A stretch of 64,000 nt of DNA, from contig NZ_CP152049.1 of assembly GCF_038630985.1 (NCBI RefSeq), positions 438,001 to 502,000 of the forward strand. The letters are read 5' to 3'. The notes under the pieces were generated by a model. The model saw only the letters and a program-made list of their open reading frames with translations, was not told the DNA's origin and searched no databases. This document shows, piece by piece, positions 53,853-62,306 of the stretch; the first letter of the stretch is position 1, and every line of letters begins with the position of its first letter. The position numbers and the translations under genes are program-made. Source of the stretch: Paenibacillus sp. FSL H8-0548 (GTDB taxonomy: Bacteria; Bacillota; Bacilli; Paenibacillales; Paenibacillaceae).

Positions 53853-54647
53853 ATGGAGCTTTCCAATACGACACAATGGCGCATTCTCAAATACGCCGGC
53901 AGTATGCCCCTGGAGCTGGAGGATGAGATTGCTGCGGAATTTCCGTTAACTCTAAAGCTAGACGGCGAAGAATTTGCTACCTTGGTATGCTCGCCATCGA
54001 ACCTGCAGGAGCTTATCATTGGGTTCCTCGCTTCCGAGGGCGTCATACGTGCGGCAGGGCAGTTAAGGTCGTTAAATATTCATGAGGATACCGGCATGGC
54101 CTACATAGAGCTTGAGCATAAGCACACGCTTAGCCATGATCACTATGCCAAACGGTTTATTGGCTCTTGCTGCGGCAAGAGTCGGCAGTTTTATTTTCAC
54201 AACGATATGCTGACTGCCAAAACGATCATGACACGTACGCGTATAACGCCAGAGCAATGTATTCGCTTCATGCGTGAGCTGCAGGAGAGCTCTCCTGAGT
54301 TTCGCAGCACAGGCGGCGTTCATAATGCAGCGATTGGAACGCCTGAGGAGCTGCTTGCGATAAGGACGGATATTGGGCGGCACAATGCGCTGGATAAGCT
54401 ATTTGGCTACTGCCTGCTGCGCCGGCTTCGCACCTCAGATAAAGTCATCGCCTTCAGCGGCAGACTCTCCTCGGAAGCGGTGCTGAAGGCTGCCAAGATC
54501 GGCTGCGGAATTATGCTCAGCAAGTCAGCGCCAACGGATCTCGCCCTGCGCTTGGCGGAGGATCTAGGCATTACCTGTGTTGGTTTTATACGAGGCGGGG
54601 AGATGAATGTGTATACGCATCATGAACGGATTGATTTTGGGAAATGA
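53853..54647 (+). CDS. fdhD: FdhD sulfurtransferase for formate dehydrogenase
   Basis: 264 residues from ATG 53853; AAGGAGAGGGG lies upstream, and the earlier GTG at 53778 has no good site. Signature segments are FIGSCCGKSRQFY with the catalytic cysteines, STGGVHNAAIG, DIGRHNALDKLFGYCL and FSGRLSSEAVLKAAKIGCG. It transfers sulphur to the molybdenum cofactor so that the neighbouring oxidoreductase becomes active. It lies about 110 bases after that gene. The stop overlaps the -35 box of the next promoter. Confidence 0.92.
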   Translation: MELSNTTQWRILKYAGSMPLELEDEIAAEFPLTLKLDGEEFATLVCSPSNLQELIIGFLASEGVIRAAGQLRSLNIHEDTGMAYIELEHKHTLSHDHYAKRFIGSCCGKSRQFYFHNDMLTAKTIMTRTRITPEQCIRFMRELQESSPEFRSTGGVHNAAIGTPEELLAIRTDIGRHNALDKLFGYCLLRRLRTSDKVIAFSGRLSSEAVLKAAKIGCGIMLSKSAPTDLALRLAEDLGITCVGFIRGGEMNVYTHHERIDFGK

Positions 54648-54676
54648 TTGACAGTGTGGAAGCTATTATATATCAT
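54648..54676 (+). promoter_or_regulatory. Promoter of the ABC exporter gene
   Basis: A perfect TTGACA (54648-54653) and TATCAT (54671-54676) are exactly 17 bases apart. The -35 box begins at the base after the fdhD stop codon. This is the strongest sigma-A-like promoter I found in the window. Confidence 0.7.
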
Positions 54677-54680
54677 TTAA

Positions 54681-54695
54681 TGAAAATGATTCTCA
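54681..54695 (+). promoter_or_regulatory. Fur-like operator downstream of the ABC exporter promoter
   Basis: TGAAAATGATTCTCA matches the 7-1-7 Fur box TGATAATNATTATCA at 13 of 15 positions. It lies four bases after the -10 box, over the expected transcription start, where an iron-loaded repressor would block initiation. Confidence 0.55.
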
Positions 54696-54719
54696 CTACA
54701 TAAGAAGAAGGAGCCGACG

Positions 54720-56456
54720 ATGCTTTTACGATTTTTTGCTTACTATAAGCCTTACAAAAAACTGTTTATGCTCGATTTTTGCTGTGCGGTAGTGCTTGCT
54801 ATTCTTGAGCTTTGCTTCCCGCTGGGGGTCAGCTATGTCATAGACACATTGCTGCCGGACGAGAATTGGGGACTTATTGTTACAGTGTGCGCGATACTGT
54901 TAATTGTTTATATCATTAATACTTTATTGTCGTATGTAGTTACCTACTGGGGGCATATGCTCGGCATTAATATTGAGACGGACATGAGGAAGAAGCTGTT
55001 TGATCATGTGCAAAAGCTTTCGTTCCGTTTCTTCGATAATACGAAGACGGGCCATCTGATCTCGCGGCTTACGAATGATTTGTTCGAAATCGGAGAGGTC
55101 GCCCACCATGGACCGGAGGATATGTTTATTGCGGTAATGACGCTCATTGGGGCCTTCGGCATTATGGCCTATATTAATTTGGAATTAGCTATTTTAACGT
55201 TTGTTATCGTTCCTATTATTATTTGGCTCGTGCTGTTGTTCAATGGCAAAATGACCAAAGCAGCGAATCGGTTGTTCTCGGATATGGCTGATTTTAATGC
55301 ACGCGTGGAGGATACGGTCGGTGGTATTCGTGTCGTACAGGCCTTCTCGAACGAAAGCCATGAGAAAAAGCTGTTCAAGGTCAACAATCTGCGCTTCCGG
55401 GAAGCGAAGCTGATTTCCTACAAAATTATCGGCTTGAACTCGTCTATTACGTACATGCTGATGAGGCTCGTATCTGTGTTTGTGTTGATTGCAGGCACAT
55501 GGTTTGTTATTAAGGGAGAGCTTAAGTATGGTGAATTTATTAGCTTTGTGCTGCTAACGAACATCTTTTTTAAACCAATTGAAAAAATTAATGCGGTCAT
55601 TGAAAGCTATCCGAAGGGAATTGCCGGCTTTAAGCGTTATGTGCAGTTGCTGGAAACGGAGCCTGATGTGGCAGACAAGCAGAATGCGGTCGAGGTGGAT
55701 CGCTTAATCGGAAATATCGAGTACCGGAATGTTACGTTTGGTTATGAAGGAGAAGCGAAGGTGCTTGAAAATATTGATCTCACGATTCGTGCAGGCGAGA
55801 CGATCGCTTTCGTAGGCCCTTCCGGCGCTGGCAAAACAACGCTTTGCAGCCTGCTGCCGCGCTTCTACGAAATCGATGGCGGTAGCATTACGGTTGATGG
55901 TTATGACACACGTGATCTGAAGCTGGTATCGCTGCGGAAGCAGATTGGCATCGTACAGCAGGATGTATTTCTATTCGCGGGGACGATTCGTGAAAATATT
56001 AGCTACGGCAAGCTCGGCGCATCAGAGGCGGATATTTGGCAAGCCGCTCGCAGAGCGAAGCTTGAGGAGTTCATAGGTGCCCAGCCGCAAGGGCTGGATA
56101 CCGTTGTTGGTGAACGCGGCGTGAAGCTGTCCGGCGGACAGAAGCAGCGCCTTGCCATTGCGCGGATGTTCCTCAAAAATCCGCCGATCCTTATTCTCGA
56201 TGAAGCGACATCAGCGCTTGATACGGAAACGGAAGCAGCGATTCAGCAATCGCTTGCTGAGCTTTCGGTAGGCAGGACGACGCTAGTGATCGCGCATCGT
56301 CTGGCAACGATCAAGAACGCGGATCGGATCGTTGTCGTAACCGAGGACGGCATTGCCGAGCAGGGCCGTCATGAAGAGCTCGTATCCGCAGGCGGCATCT
56401 ACAGTCGTTTGCACCATGCGCAGTTTGGAAACAGAGAAACGATTACAGTTGAATAA
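54720..56456 (+). CDS. ABC exporter, fused membrane and ATPase domains (MsbA/LmrA type)
   Basis: 578 residues. A six-helix membrane domain (1-310) contains GHLISRLTNDLFEIGEVAHH. The ATPase domain has Walker A VGPSGAGKTTLCSLL (near 365), the signature LSGGQKQRLAIARMF, Walker B ILILDEATSALDTETEAA and an H-loop in IAHRLATIKNAD. It acts as a homodimer or pairs with a half-transporter elsewhere. AAGGAG lies before ATG. The Fur-like box upstream suggests export or handling of an iron-related compound, which is inference; ordinary drug export is equally possible. Confidence 0.9.
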   Translation: MLLRFFAYYKPYKKLFMLDFCCAVVLAILELCFPLGVSYVIDTLLPDENWGLIVTVCAILLIVYIINTLLSYVVTYWGHMLGINIETDMRKKLFDHVQKLSFRFFDNTKTGHLISRLTNDLFEIGEVAHHGPEDMFIAVMTLIGAFGIMAYINLELAILTFVIVPIIIWLVLLFNGKMTKAANRLFSDMADFNARVEDTVGGIRVVQAFSNESHEKKLFKVNNLRFREAKLISYKIIGLNSSITYMLMRLVSVFVLIAGTWFVIKGELKYGEFISFVLLTNIFFKPIEKINAVIESYPKGIAGFKRYVQLLETEPDVADKQNAVEVDRLIGNIEYRNVTFGYEGEAKVLENIDLTIRAGETIAFVGPSGAGKTTLCSLLPRFYEIDGGSITVDGYDTRDLKLVSLRKQIGIVQQDVFLFAGTIRENISYGKLGASEADIWQAARRAKLEEFIGAQPQGLDTVVGERGVKLSGGQKQRLAIARMFLKNPPILILDEATSALDTETEAAIQQSLAELSVGRTTLVIAHRLATIKNADRIVVVTEDGIAEQGRHEELVSAGGIYSRLHHAQFGNRETITVE

Positions 56457-56469
56457 AGAGTAGGCTGTC

Positions 56470-56505
56470 AGGCTGTCGATCCATTGGGGTCGGCAGCCTT
56501 CTTTA
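56470..56505 (+). terminator. Terminator after the ABC exporter
   Basis: AGGCTG and GATCC pair with GG-TC and CAGCCT in an interrupted stem, followed by TCTTTATG. The T run is weak. Confidence 0.55.
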
Positions 56506-56584
56506 TGTGATAATGTAACAAATTGTTGTGAATTTCGTCTGAATAGAATAAATGTAAAAAATTACATAGTTAAGTGGTGGGAGT

Positions 56585-56883
56585 ATGAAAAGATTACTTG
56601 TACGGAGCATGCTGCTGCTTTTAATTACAAGTTCTATTGTCACCGTTAGCTGCCAGAAGCAGAGCTCAGATATCATACGAACAACAAACGAGGCACCGAG
56701 CTTCATAACGAACGAAACAAAGAAGCCTATCCGAATATAGAAATTGCGAAGGACGGCCGAACAGAGTCTGAGGAGTATGCCTACGCAATCAGCGATGACC
56801 AAAATAACGAAAATAACTATTTGCTATTTGAGATAAAAGCTGGTGTCGTTTCGCATATAAAGATATTCCATCTCATTCCCTAA
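56585..56883 (+). pseudogene. Small lipoprotein gene, frameshifted
   Basis: GGGAG lies close before ATG. The first frame encodes a signal peptide with lipobox TVSC and 51 residues. One base appears lost near 56722: the next frame continues AYPNIEIAKDGRTESEEYAY and ends HIKIFHLIP at 56883, giving about 100 residues together. A further open stretch at 56962-57072 may be more of the same decayed gene. No family is recognised. Confidence 0.5.
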
Positions 56884-56961
56884 CGTCTTGATGTATTTCA
56901 CTTCGGTTTTAGGAGGAGTTACTCTGGTTAATTCGAGCTATAGGTTTGGTTTGAGGAGTAA

Positions 56962-57072
56962 GTGTATATTTTAACGGTAGTATTTCCATGTAATGAATTG
57001 GATCGCGTACTTATCGTAGAATTTTCAGGAGAAAATCCTGTTATTCTGGATCGCAAAGCTGTATGGAGCTGA
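56962..57072 (+). other. Short reading frame, possible remnant (36 residues)
   Basis: GAGGAG lies three bases before GTG, a poor spacing. The frame reads VYILTVVFPCNELDRVLIV and stops after VILDRKAVWS. It has coding-like composition but no recognised family, and may be the tail of the broken lipoprotein gene upstream. Confidence 0.25.
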
Positions 57073-57082
57073 ATTTGTGAGA

Positions 57083-57289
57083 TTACGCTTGCTCTCTCAT
57101 GTCATCTTTATTTGCTAATGGAGCTGCGCTACTAGGCTCATCATCTATAATGCCGCGCGTGGAGCTGCGGAATTCACGCAGTGTATCACCGAATGCCCGG
57201 CCGAGCAGAGGAAGCTTAGCTGGCCCAAACACGATGAGCGCGATAATCAAAATAATGACTAGCCCTGAAACACCAATGTTGTTTAACAT
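57083..57289 (-). CDS. tatA: Sec-independent translocase subunit TatA
   Basis: 68 residues from ATG 57289, with AAAGGAG eight bases upstream; a longer in-frame start lacks a site. One membrane helix (about 7-25) runs into the conserved hinge FGPAKLPLLGRAFGDTLREFR and a charged tail. TatA forms the pore through which folded twin-arginine proteins cross the membrane. It sits directly behind a decayed tatC, so a working TatC must be encoded elsewhere if it functions. Confidence 0.9.
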   Translation of the reverse strand: MLNNIGVSGLVIILIIALIVFGPAKLPLLGRAFGDTLREFRSSTRGIIDDEPSSAAPLANKDDMREQA

Positions 57290-57326
57290 GTGAAAGTCTC
57301 CTTTTGGTTCAAGTTGGGTTTGGAAC

Positions 57327-57517
57327 GGCGGCCAGACCGACATAAGCGTATTTACGTGAGCCGTTCAATCGCTCAGGAGTTAGCAGTCCTATTTTTGTAG
57401 GAAACAGGATGATCAGCGGCATTTCGAAGGCGACGCCGACAAGAAACAACCGATAACGATGATCAGCCTTTTCCTAAGCTCGGTCAAGTGATTGGCCAAA
57501 TCACCCTGCAAATCCAC
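57327..57517 (-). pseudogene. Decayed tatC with internal deletion
   Basis: From GTG 57517, with GAGGTGG upstream, the frame reads DLQGDLANHLTELRKRLIIV, the TatC N-terminus. It then jumps to VAFEMPLIILFPTKIGLLTP and SRKYAYVGLA, from the middle of TatC, in a shifted frame. Most of the N-terminal half and the entire C-terminal half are missing. The tatC-tatA order is as in a tat operon. Confidence 0.85.
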
Positions 57518-57613
57518 GAAACCACCTCGCAAGTACAAGCTTATATCTATTTAACTTCTTTGATATTTCATTATATTAACCAGTTCAAGTGCCTTTATGC
57601 GCTGGATTTCCTT

Positions 57614-57712
57614 AAAATATAGGAAAGTATATCATTTCGTCATACTGTCTCTATATTTCTCCGGAATGAAACGCGCCACCGCCAAAAGGACGGCGACAGC
57701 CGTTTCACCTTG
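57614..57712 (+). repeat. Dispersed ~100-bp repeat, copy A
   Basis: About 88% identical by eye to the reverse complement of 62307-62406. It begins AAAATATAGGAAAGTATATC and ends with a hairpin in which GAAACG pairs with CGTTTC and CCGCC with GGCGG-like bases. It is non-coding and lies upstream of the cytochrome c gene. Confidence 0.8.
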
Positions 57713-57801
57713 TCTGAAAATCTATGGAATGTGATACATATGCCAGATGGTTTGGGGAACGGTATTAAATAATCTCAACTTAGGAGGAGGCAATATAACC
57801 G

Positions 57802-58158
57802 ATGCTCAAAAACAAAGGATTATTATGGATTGCCATCATGGCATTAACGATAGGCTTGGCGGCCTGCGGCGGCAACAAAACAAACGATAAGAAGCCTCCT
57901 GCCGAAAATAATGGTGGAACTACGGTTAATACAGCAGCAGCGGAGACCGTGTATGCCAATAACTGCGTGAGCTGTCACGCGGTGGATCTTTCCGGCGGCG
58001 TTGGGCCTGATTTGAAAGCGGTGGGCGCTGCTATGTCTGTGGATCAGATTAAAAAACAGATTGAAAATGGCGGCAACGGCATGCCAGCTTACAAAGGACA
58101 GCTTAGTGATGCGGAAATTGCTGCACTCTCCTCTTGGTTAGCTGAGAAAAAATCGTAA
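57802..58158 (+). CDS. Lipoprotein cytochrome c (c551 type)
   Basis: 118 residues. The lipobox LAACG (Cys22) anchors it to the outer face of the membrane. A short Asn/Thr/Pro-rich spacer (25-48) precedes one haem c motif CVSCH (near residues 55-59) and the distal methionine in GNGMPAYKG. It is a small electron carrier between the bc complex and oxidases, similar to CccB. AGGAGGAGG lies upstream of ATG. It is unlinked to any respiratory operon in the window. Confidence 0.92.
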   Translation: MLKNKGLLWIAIMALTIGLAACGGNKTNDKKPPAENNGGTTVNTAAAETVYANNCVSCHAVDLSGGVGPDLKAVGAAMSVDQIKKQIENGGNGMPAYKGQLSDAEIAALSSWLAEKKS

Positions 58159-58186
58159 TTGAAGCACGACTTATGCGTGGAATAGC

Positions 58187-58218
58187 AGAAAGAGGAGCAG
58201 TCTGCTCCTCTTTCTTTT
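58187..58218 (+). terminator. Terminator after the cytochrome c gene
   Basis: AGAAAGAGGAGCA and TGCTCCTCTTTCT are perfect inverted copies around a three-base loop; TTT follows. Confidence 0.85.
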
Positions 58219-58653
58219 GCTGAATGCGCTTAAGTTCAAATGTCGCCTACGGGCAGCAGATGAATACTGCCACGAAACAACGCATTAGCATAGCTATAGC
58301 TAGTGCCCGGCAACCTACGCTGTACTTTTTGCAACAGAAACCTCACATAACTGCTGATTCCAACCACTACAATGTAATATTGCAGCAGAATTAACGTCTA
58401 AGGGATAATTTTCACCCTAAAATAGGAAATCAATTGTAAAAAGTGCAGTGTACGTCAGAAGCTAGCGTAGTAACATCAAATCTACTGTACAAAGTGCAGT
58501 GTAGTGCCGGGAGGCCATTGAAAAAGCTCCGATATTTTAAACATGAGGTACTTCCTCATCTTGTTGAGACTGCTGTCTCAATTATTCTATATCATCCAGC
58601 TTAGCTTGTCCGCGGTATTGCAATGCTTCAAGAAAAGAAAGAGGTGACTTTTG
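58219..58653. repeat. Intergenic region with TGCA/TGTA-type repeats
   Basis: No gene is seen. TGTAAAAAGTGCAGTGTAC (58435-58453), TGTACAAAGTGCAGTGTAG (58486-58504) and an inverted relative near 58320-58335 repeat one motif, related to GTGCAATGTAG at 420 and 685. Two hairpins at about 58548-58585 (GAGGTACTTCCTC, then TTGAGACTGCTGTCTCAA) may end the minus-strand gene that follows. Confidence 0.55.
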
Positions 58654-59406
58654 TTAGGGCACCTCGTACTCGCTGATTTTAATATCTGGCGTAATACCAA
58701 GCTTGAATGTTTCGCCTGGAATCGAGATAGGCTGTATTTCATTTCCCTTCTCATCCACAAGAACATGACGAATGCCTCTAGGCGGCCGTGGGCTTGAGGT
58801 TCTATAACTGCCGCTCTCTGAAATTCGAATGACCTCGTATCCTTTAATTTTTGGAATAGGAGGATAGTCGGATTCTCCATAATGAATGACGACCGTACCA
58901 TGAAAGCTCTGCGGTATTTTGTGAATAATGGGCCTGCTTTTCTCCGTTTCAGAAGATAAGGTGTGGATGGGGAGGATGATTATAATTAGCGCTGCGAGTG
59001 TGAAAAGTATATAGCCTCGCCCTTTGGCAGCGATAACGGAGCCTAGGGTAAAGACGAGTGCTGAGCTTGCAAAGAGCAGGGTGAATAACCCGATCTCTGG
59101 TGAAAAGAGGCTTCGGAACGGACCGATTCCAAGGCCCATTAGCAAGGGGACGGAGACAGCCGCCACAACGCTTAATCCAATAAGCAGGGCAGCTCTCAGC
59201 AGGATCGCTGTTTTTCTCCACCGGTACATGAGCGTGTAAAAAGGTAATATTAGAAATAAAAAGGGAGGGAGCGTCCAGCCGATGAATTTGCTCGACTCAC
59301 TCCCAAGTCCCTGATCGTAGACAATCGACAAATAAGAAAGATAGGCGAGTACACCTGCAAAGTAACTGGTAATGGCGACTAAGACAAAAAATAGCTTTTG
59401 TTTCAT
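58654..59406 (-). CDS. Membrane protein with DUF6843-like C-terminus
   Basis: 250 residues. Five hydrophobic segments in the first 155 residues are followed by an extracellular beta-rich domain: SFHGTVVIHYGESDYPP, EVIRISESGSYRTSSPRPP and HVLVDEKGNEIQP. That segment resembles the DUF6843 family of secreted Bacillus-type proteins; the call is by memory of the pattern only. It lies upstream, on the same strand, of nothing functional, and downstream of the bacitracin-type ABC genes by 98 bases, so it may be co-transcribed with them. Confidence 0.7.
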   Translation of the reverse strand: MKQKLFFVLVAITSYFAGVLAYLSYLSIVYDQGLGSESSKFIGWTLPPFLFLILPFYTLMYRWRKTAILLRAALLIGLSVVAAVSVPLLMGLGIGPFRSLFSPEIGLFTLLFASSALVFTLGSVIAAKGRGYILFTLAALIIIILPIHTLSSETEKSRPIIHKIPQSFHGTVVIHYGESDYPPIPKIKGYEVIRISESGSYRTSSPRPPRGIRHVLVDEKGNEIQPISIPGETFKLGITPDIKISEYEVP

Positions 59407-59503
59407 ATCCGTTGACCTCTTCTCTTCGTAATGCCTCCCTGCTCAACAAGTATATGGTATATATGAAACCATGCAGTAGTTCTATCTTTCATAGTACCCG
59501 CCG

Positions 59504-60253
59504 CTACATCTCCTTGCGCTTGAAATAGAGAAGGCCGATAGCAAGGAACAAAATAAAGCTGCCCATGACCGTAATGAGCAAATTTTCGAGCGGCAGCGCG
59601 AAGGCGCCGAATGTTTCATCTCCGAAGCTTAGCATGGCAAGCATAGGCTGCGCCCAAGGATAGTAGGGTCCGAAGCGTTCCGAGTTGACGATGAGCATAT
59701 TTGGAATGGTGAGCATGACGTTAATGACCAGTGGAGCTGCGAAGCTGCTCCAGCTTACGGACACAAGCAGCTGCAATGCTGCAAGCGGAAGGCAGGCCAG
59801 CCAGCCGCTCCCGACTCCTATCAACAGCGTGCGCCACGGCACACCGCCATCGATGCCTTGATAGGCTGCTGACACGACGACAGCACCAAGGAACAGCAGC
59901 TGCGTAACGGCAAGCAGTATCGCGACTACGCTGAATTTTGCAAGATAAAGACTTGTTCTAGATACAGGCAGCGTAAGCAGCTGCTTCCAGCCACCGCCAG
60001 TATGCTCGTATCTGCAAACGAAGGCGGAAAGAATCCCCGTTAGAATCGGTAAAAACAGCATCGCATGGAAGGCGGCCATTGAAGAAACGAGGATGGAATA
60101 TTCCTCAGCTGGACTGGCTGCGCCAAATGACTCAAGGGATAGGAATATTCCGATAGCAAGAGACACGAGCGGGCTAAGCAGGACGAGTATCCAGATGAAG
60201 GACTTGGACAGCTTTAACCGTTCTGAAGCGATTAGTCGAACAAAACCTTTCAT
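59504..60253 (-). CDS. ABC-2 type permease, lantibiotic/bacitracin resistance type
   Basis: 249 residues with six hydrophobic segments. RLIASERLKLSKSFIWILV at the start and HTGGGWKQLLTLPVSRTSLY after the second helix are typical of MutE/MutG-like permeases of antimicrobial-peptide ABC transporters. It follows a similar permease by two bases. The pair and the ATPase upstream form one transporter, probably for self-protection against a peptide antibiotic. Confidence 0.85.
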   Translation of the reverse strand: MKGFVRLIASERLKLSKSFIWILVLLSPLVSLAIGIFLSLESFGAASPAEEYSILVSSMAAFHAMLFLPILTGILSAFVCRYEHTGGGWKQLLTLPVSRTSLYLAKFSVVAILLAVTQLLFLGAVVVSAAYQGIDGGVPWRTLLIGVGSGWLACLPLAALQLLVSVSWSSFAAPLVINVMLTIPNMLIVNSERFGPYYPWAQPMLAMLSFGDETFGAFALPLENLLITVMGSFILFLAIGLLYFKRKEM

Positions 60254-60255
60254 AT

Positions 60256-60984
60256 TTAGCTCACATCCTTTCGGATGAAATGGAGGAAGCCAAAGAGGCT
60301 AATGATGCAGAAGGCTGCAAAGCCTGCGCCTACGAACAGCTCCTGCTGCGGTCCAATATAGCCGAACATCGGCCAGTTGAGCGGGAGCCATTTGGACAAT
60401 GGACCGGATATCAAGCCTGTAAACACAGAGCCAATAGCGATCAGCACGCCAAGCGTAATGGGAATGGCTTGGTTTTTAAGAGCCGTGCATAGCCATAGAA
60501 ACAGCGCCAATGCTGGCAGAGAAGCGGCGAATGGCAGGAAGCTAAGCTGCAAAATCGCTGTTATCGGCATCGTCTCGAGCGGGAAGCGTAGGGATAGCCC
60601 AAGCACAGCGATTAAGGTCGCAAGCACTGTACAGGATAGGGTAAGCAAAAGGATGCTCAGCACAAGCTTGGAGCAAAATACGGTGCCTTTCGAGATCGGC
60701 AGCGCCAGCAGCAGCTTCCAGGCGTTCGTACTATGCTCAATATGGGCAATCAGCGAAGCGACAAGGGTAATGCCGAGAAAAAGCGAGATCGGGACGAATA
60801 TTTGAATGTCTGCGAGCAGTGTTTCCCACAGTCTCCCCGCATATCTTTGTGTTAAATAGTCATAACGAAGGCCGAAATTGAGCGCCTGCATGGCAATCAA
60901 GCCGATCGGTCCAAGGAAGATGAGAAACCACAGCCCCTTGCCGCGTATTTTCAGGAAGTCAGACGACAGCGCCTTGAGCATCAT
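60256..60984 (-). CDS. ABC-2 type permease, lantibiotic/bacitracin resistance type
   Basis: 242 residues with six hydrophobic segments. ALSSDFLKIRGKGLWFLIFL and EHSTNAWKLLLALPISKGTVF align with the neighbouring permease, showing an old duplication. Its start overlaps the ATPase stop by four bases. It forms the membrane part of the transporter with the other permease. Confidence 0.87.
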   Translation of the reverse strand: MMLKALSSDFLKIRGKGLWFLIFLGPIGLIAMQALNFGLRYDYLTQRYAGRLWETLLADIQIFVPISLFLGITLVASLIAHIEHSTNAWKLLLALPISKGTVFCSKLVLSILLLTLSCTVLATLIAVLGLSLRFPLETMPITAILQLSFLPFAASLPALALFLWLCTALKNQAIPITLGVLIAIGSVFTGLISGPLSKWLPLNWPMFGYIGPQQELFVGAGFAAFCIISLFGFLHFIRKDVS

Positions 60985-61895
60985 GGCTGCACTCCCTCCC
61001 CGACAATTTGGAGAAAGAGCTCCTCTAGCGACTTTCGTTTTTCCTCGACACGATAAATGGCATGATCACGTTCAACGAGATTTTTCACAATGCGTGCGAC
61101 TGCGTGATCGTCTGTTTGCTCCAGCAGTAAAGCAGCCCCTTTTTGCATAGCTGTAACGCCATTCTGCCGCATCATGGCCAGCGCAGCCTCTGGATTAGAT
61201 ACAACAAGTGACATGCTGCCCTGTGCCTGCTGATGCAAATTGTGTATCGTATCTTGAAAAACGAGCTCACCCTGCCGAATGATCCCGACCGTTCCAGCCG
61301 TCAGCTCAACCTCGCTAAGCAAATGACTCGATATAAGCACAGTTATGCCATGCTGCTTGGGCATTTCTTTAATTAACTCGCGAATTTCCAATATGCCTGA
61401 AGGGTCCAGTCCATTAGTTGGCTCGTCGAGCAGCAGCAGCTCTGGATTGCCAAGCAAAGCGCTAGCGATGCCCAATCGCTGCTTCATGCCTAGAGAGAAG
61501 CCTTTGACGGGGCGGCGCGCTTCCTTGGCCAGTCCAACAATGTCCAGCACCTCAGCAATTCTGGCAGCAGGCGCTCCAATAATTTTGCGGATTGCCTCAA
61601 GATTATCAATCGCGCTCAAATGTCCGTAATACGAGGGGTATTCGACAAGAGAGCCGATGCGGCTCAGGATCGAGATTCTTTCTTTGCTAAGCGGCTGACC
61701 GAAAATATGGACAGATCCGCTCGATGGCTTGATTAATCCAAGCAGCATGCGGATCGTCGTTGTTTTACCCGCGCCGTTTGGCCCAAGGAAACCATAAATA
61801 TCACCTTTTGCGATTTTTAAATTAAGATTGGACACCGCATAACGTCCCTTATAACGCTTGCTTAGTGCCTTTGTTTCGATTATCCAATCATTCAC
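60981..61895 (-). CDS. ABC transporter ATPase, bacitracin/lantibiotic type (BcrA-like)
   Basis: About 304 residues. Walker A FLGPNGAGKTTTIRMLLG, signature SLGMKQRLGIASALL, Walker B LLLLDEPTNGLDPSG. The SLVEYPSYYGHLSAIDNL segment is typical of BcrA-type ATPases. GTG 61895 was chosen because GAGGTG lies six bases before it; another GTG nine bases upstream is possible. It drives the two permeases encoded behind it. A two-component system starts 690 bases upstream on the same strand, the common arrangement for peptide-antibiotic sensing and resistance. Confidence 0.9.
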   Translation of the reverse strand: MNDWIIETKALSKRYKGRYAVSNLNLKIAKGDIYGFLGPNGAGKTTTIRMLLGLIKPSSGSVHIFGQPLSKERISILSRIGSLVEYPSYYGHLSAIDNLEAIRKIIGAPAARIAEVLDIVGLAKEARRPVKGFSLGMKQRLGIASALLGNPELLLLDEPTNGLDPSGILEIRELIKEMPKQHGITVLISSHLLSEVELTAGTVGIIRQGELVFQDTIHNLHQQAQGSMSLVVSNPEAALAMMRQNGVTAMQKGAALLLEQTDDHAVARIVKNLVERDHAIYRVEEKRKSLEELFLQIVGEGVQP

Positions 61896-61976
61896 GTTAA
61901 TCACCTCATTACCTACATTAACGGATGCAGGTTAAAGGAGAGGCTGCCCAAGTTTAAATTTTGTTTAAAAAAAGAG

Positions 61977-62099
61977 CAGGCCTGTTGATTATCCAGTAAC
62001 TTTTAGATCTAATAAATAGATCTATTCACCCACGTTCCCGCCAAAGGGGAGGGGCCCATATCTCCTTATCTCAATACTTGGATAATCAATTGGCCTGAC
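61977..62099. repeat. MITE-like 123-bp element with ~20-bp imperfect inverted ends
   Basis: CAGGCCTGTTGATTATCCAG at the left end and its near-complement TTGGATAATCAATTGGCCTG at the right end enclose about 80 bases without a gene. TTAGATCTAATAAATAGATCTA in the interior is itself palindromic. No transposase and no clear target duplication are seen. Confidence 0.5.
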
Positions 62100-62107
62100 A
62101 ATGAATA

Positions 62108-62299
62108 TTAGATGGAATTTCTCCCGCTAAAATAACGTTATTCGCTTCGCAGTATGAAATAGATGGAATTTGTCCCGTTAATTCTACTGTTTCTCCTGGA
62201 TTTCGGCTGATTCCTTGGAATTAGATGGAGAAATCCCATCTAGATGCCAAAACAAGCTAAAATTCCTTAAATTTAGATGGAGAAATTCCATCTATATCA
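62108..62299. repeat. Four TAGATGG-type short repeats
   Basis: TAGATGGAATTTCTCCC, TAGATGGAATTTGTCCC, TAGATGGAGAAATCCCATCTA and TAGATGGAGAAATTCCATCTA occur within 190 bases. The latter two are small perfect or near-perfect hairpins, and the first two are half-copies. No gene is present. Confidence 0.65.
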
Positions 62300-62306
62300 G
62301 TTGAAC

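Noticed and set aside
56503..56802. 99-codon minus-strand frame after the ABC exporter
   Set aside because: No ribosome site; the plus strand here encodes a broken lipoprotein with a lipobox and a good ribosome site, which explains the open minus frame.
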